In this document: positions 62,801-64,000 of the stretch, piece after piece
How positions within the stretch are numbered: the first letter of the stretch is position 1
Layout: every line of letters starts with the position of its first letter
Assembly: GCA_964023275.1 (NCBI GenBank)
Contig: OZ029914.1
Coordinates: forward strand, 49,740,530-49,804,529
Source: Norana najaformis
Lineage: Eukaryota > Annelida > Clitellata > Crassiclitellata > Hormogastridae
DNA length: 64,000 bases
Reading direction: 5' to 3'
Translations under genes and position numbers: made by a program
Notes under the pieces: generated by a model
Seen by the model: only the letters and a program-made list of their open reading frames with translations
What the model was told of the DNA's origin: nothing
The model's database searches: none

Positions 62801-64000
62801 GAAAATATGAAGAAATGTGCCAAGATGTGAGGCAACGACTTATATATTATTTTGATCAATTTTTAATTTAAGGCAGTATGCAAGTGATATTAGCATGTTG
62901 GGTTGCCGTCATTAATAGTTTGAACATATTCATAAAACGAACCGTAACGCTTGTAATTGTTTCAAAGCCAGTTATGGAGCAGGGTCTTTATTTGAAAGAT
63001 TAAGTTTGTTCAGCTTTCAGCAAACCATAATAAATACACTTACCCTTTAATAATAAATGACATATAATAACATCATAACAAATATACTTACTCAGTTTGT
63101 GCAGCGTGTCAGACTGTGTGCTCTTAATTGAGGCTTTGCTACTTCCATCAATTCTTTTTACTAGATCCTTAACACTGCCTCCAGCAGAAATAGCTTCTTC
63201 CGATGCTTTTGGCTTGTAAGAAGTTTCAATAGGTGCCGAGAGTGTCGATGATAAATCTTTTTCCGCTGTTTTTGTAGATTTCAAAGACAAATTGTTTGAG
63301 GAAATTTCAAATGTAGGAGTTGTATGATTTAGTGAAGTCATCTTGTATCCGAGATTTAGTCTGCCCAAGAAAATGTCACTTCTGTTCTGCGTAAAATATC
63401 TATCTATTGACGCGAAAGGTGTGCTCAGGTAGCTCATTTCTTCGACAACTTTCGATGTTAGGCTGTTTTGCATAGATTTTCTAGTTGAGTCTGACAGTTT
63501 TGATTGGCTTTGAGGTTCTTCTATAGTTTGGTTGGCTTCGACGTTCTTCTTAGTATCATCTTTCACCAATTCTGACTTGGAATTTGTACTCCTCGAAGAA
63601 GAGAAATTACTATCGTACATGTCAAGAGGAGAAGTTTGCTTTGCACACATGGGAGATATATTGTCATCTATTTCAGGAGTCACATGAAGTTCATTCTTTA
63701 CCAAATACGAAACGGACGTTGTCTGTGTAGGAACTAACTTCGAACTTCTACTACTCGAAAGAGAGGAATTACTGTCGTTCACGCTAAAATGAAAACTTCT
63801 AGGAGACGTATTATCATAATTTTTAAGAGAGGTAGAAACTTCTTTCCTTGGTATATACGAAAAAACCGTTGTCTTTGCTGGATCTAACTTGGAAATTGTA
63901 CTACTCGAAAGAGAGGAATAACTGTCGTGCCTGCCAAGAAAAGTTTCATTTGCGCTTATAGAAGACTCTATGTCAGATGTTTCAGAAGATGTAAACTCAT
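56892..64000 (-). CDS. TRIM-like protein B, 5' exon beyond the window
   Basis: Visible coding exons: the NHL-like exon 57805-56892 (acceptor TTTCAG; 914 bases, exactly as in gene A, ending DIRECNL) and the Ser/Thr-rich exon, open from the window edge (64000) to 63092 (donor CTGA/GTAAGT). The RING/B-box exon must lie to the right. The Ser-rich exon keeps the tandem units (DSxSSLSSS..SKL...TSPR), and the NHL-like exon is about 85% identical to gene A. Intron 2 (57806-63091) carries LINE fragments shared with gene A plus transposon copy B, which gene A lacks in that place. Both visible exons are free of stops, so the gene may be functional. Function as in A: a probable ubiquitin ligase with unknown target. 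Confidence 0.8.
57850..58830 (+). mobile_element. Degraded LINE fragments in intron 2 of TRIM-like gene B
   Basis: This is the inverted counterpart of 10.1-11.04 kb in gene A. On the + strand ATHHRWLRRILHIS and RMDRDRQANQAMN can be read in broken frames, followed by a second LINE-like segment (58.4-58.6 kb). It is more decayed than in gene A. Confidence 0.65.
58925..59290 (-). mobile_element. LINE 3' fragment in intron 2 of TRIM-like gene B
   Basis: The minus-strand frame reads TIVGSHAFSCCAPCIWNRLP followed by QNA, the usual C-terminal LINE signature. It ends at a shared 3' terminus with CAGTGTCAGTACACCCGAAT and an ATTT run. It is homologous to 9.60-9.98 kb. The adjoining 59340-59725 is likewise shared with 9150-9530 of gene A, function unknown. 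Confidence 0.7.
59913..62534 (-). mobile_element. DNA transposon copy B, intact ORF, inside a TRIM intron
   Basis: Same element as copy A and nearly identical. The right end TGTTGGCCAGTG/TTA is preserved (62534/62535-62537). At the left end the outermost three bases differ (GAT for CAC) and no TTA precedes, so the left boundary is altered. It lies in intron 2 of TRIM-like gene B in the same orientation as that gene, whereas copy A lies upstream of gene A in the opposite relative orientation. The two are therefore separate insertions, not part of the inverted duplication. Confidence 0.85.
60226..61929 (-). CDS. Transposase-like protein, 567 residues, probable DDE type
   Basis: A single intact ORF from MATSRRSCIN to SFFGVE. 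The N-terminus carries a zinc-binding-type module (C16-x2-C19 ... H57-x2-C60-x2-C63) and CYFC near residue 100. Residues 148-190 are acidic and Ser-rich. Candidate catalytic acids are D264 (WRLFIDSSKRS), D318 (VICVDLKMVNFLLGQ, followed by YPCFLC and HEHW) and E512/E513 (FSEEQGERFHQD). The D...LG....YPC..C and SEE..E..H patterns resemble CACTA/CMC and related DDE transposases. It would bind the element's terminal repeats and catalyse cut-and-paste transposition. The family is inferred; the ORF itself is unambiguous. Confidence 0.8.
   Translation of the reverse strand: MATSRRSCINHPDIFCYICGEYTLKANRKPISEFVKRAYVGYFGVKLGDQDKQWAPHTVCKTCIEQLRHWTIGKRSCLKFGVPMVWREQINHLDDCYFCMVNIIGINRNNRHKLSYPDIPSARRPVPHSDIVPVPPFRELPQLSDDETCMSNIGQDDESEEIGGSDSDFQSTSHSERFDQKELSDLIRDLNLSKESSELLASRLKEKNALQPGTKITIYRNREKDLLPFFTEDNNLVFCNDISNLLKKIGLSDYSPDEWRLFIDSSKRSLKCVLLNNGNKFGSIPIGHSTRMKEEYNAISLVLEKIKYKEHQWVICVDLKMVNFLLGQQSGYTKYPCFLCLWDSRAKHEHWTRKDWPSRKDMVVGAQNVIKESLVARDRIILPPLHIKLGLMKQFVRALNKEGSCFEYIVHKLPGITMEKLKAGIFDGPQIRQLMNDPLFIPSMNEIESCAWSSFVRVTKNFLGNKKADNYAQLVEDMLLHFNKLGCNMSIKVHYLHSHLDLFPENLGDFSEEQGERFHQDIKTMENRYQGRWDAHMMADYCWNIMRDCSGRCHTRKSYKRSFFGVE
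62570..62590 (+). repeat. CATCGATTGATGC-type dispersed motif
   Basis: AGCCATCGACTGATGCTTTG is one member of a near-palindromic motif seen in either orientation near 14978, 18047, 21461, 36040, 45430 and 53868. Two related copies lie in SINE bodies (45.4 and 55.3 kb), so it is most likely a SINE core rather than a regulatory site. Confidence 0.5.

Overview
This is a eukaryotic (metazoan) window. It is AT-rich, its genes are split by introns with ordinary GT-AG junctions, and it is dense in degraded LINEs, tRNA-derived SINEs, microsatellites, one recent DNA-transposon family and a short run of Ns. The gene content (RING/B-box/NHL-like proteins, a Ly6-type three-finger protein, and a cluster of immunoglobulin-superfamily (IgSF) receptors with tyrosine-based tails) suggests an invertebrate animal. 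A marine invertebrate deuterostome or another animal with expanded innate or allorecognition receptors fits, but I cannot name the species from the sequence.

Layout. 1-2.3 kb: repeats. 2.27-4.91 kb: DNA transposon copy A, with a frameshifted transposase. 6.19-12.03 kb (+): TRIM-like gene A (RING, two B-boxes, coiled coil, Ser/Thr-rich repeat exon, NHL-like propeller). 14.3-16.0 kb (-): GPI-type Ly6 gene. 20.7-25.1 kb (-): IgSF gene I-1. 26.5-27.5 kb (+): truncated pseudogene I-p. 28.9-32.1 kb (+): IgSF gene I-2. 32.55-32.58 kb: Ns that cut the first Ig exon of gene III. 32.6-41.6 kb (+): IgSF gene III, whose long last intron holds LINEs, microsatellites and two LTR-like ends facing each other. 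44.7-48.6 kb (-): IgSF gene II-1. 50.8-55.0 kb (+): II-2, a decaying homologue. 56.9->64 kb (-): TRIM-like gene B, with transposon copy B (59.9-62.5 kb, intact 567-codon ORF) in its second intron.

The locus is a nest of inverted duplications. TRIM genes A and B form an outer inverted pair whose homology runs past their 3' ends (to about 13.17 kb and 55.52 kb), and the IgSF cluster lies between them. Inside are two head-to-head IgSF pairs (I-1/I-2 and II-1/II-2). All IgSF genes share one plan: short signal exon, three Ig exons, membrane exon, tail exon(s), with every internal join in phase 1.

The main finding is that in each head-to-head pair the ectodomains are close copies, while the membrane exons come from two unrelated classes. 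Class A (I-1, II-2) leads to tail exons with a shared PY..GY(I/M)DL-type motif. Class B (I-2, II-1, III) leads, where a tail is found, to one exon carrying two YxxΦ motifs 11 residues apart: ITAM-like in III, ITIM-like in II-1. This resembles the paired activating/inhibitory receptor clusters of vertebrate immunity and the Ig-like allorecognition genes of cnidarians. Function is inferred from sequence only.
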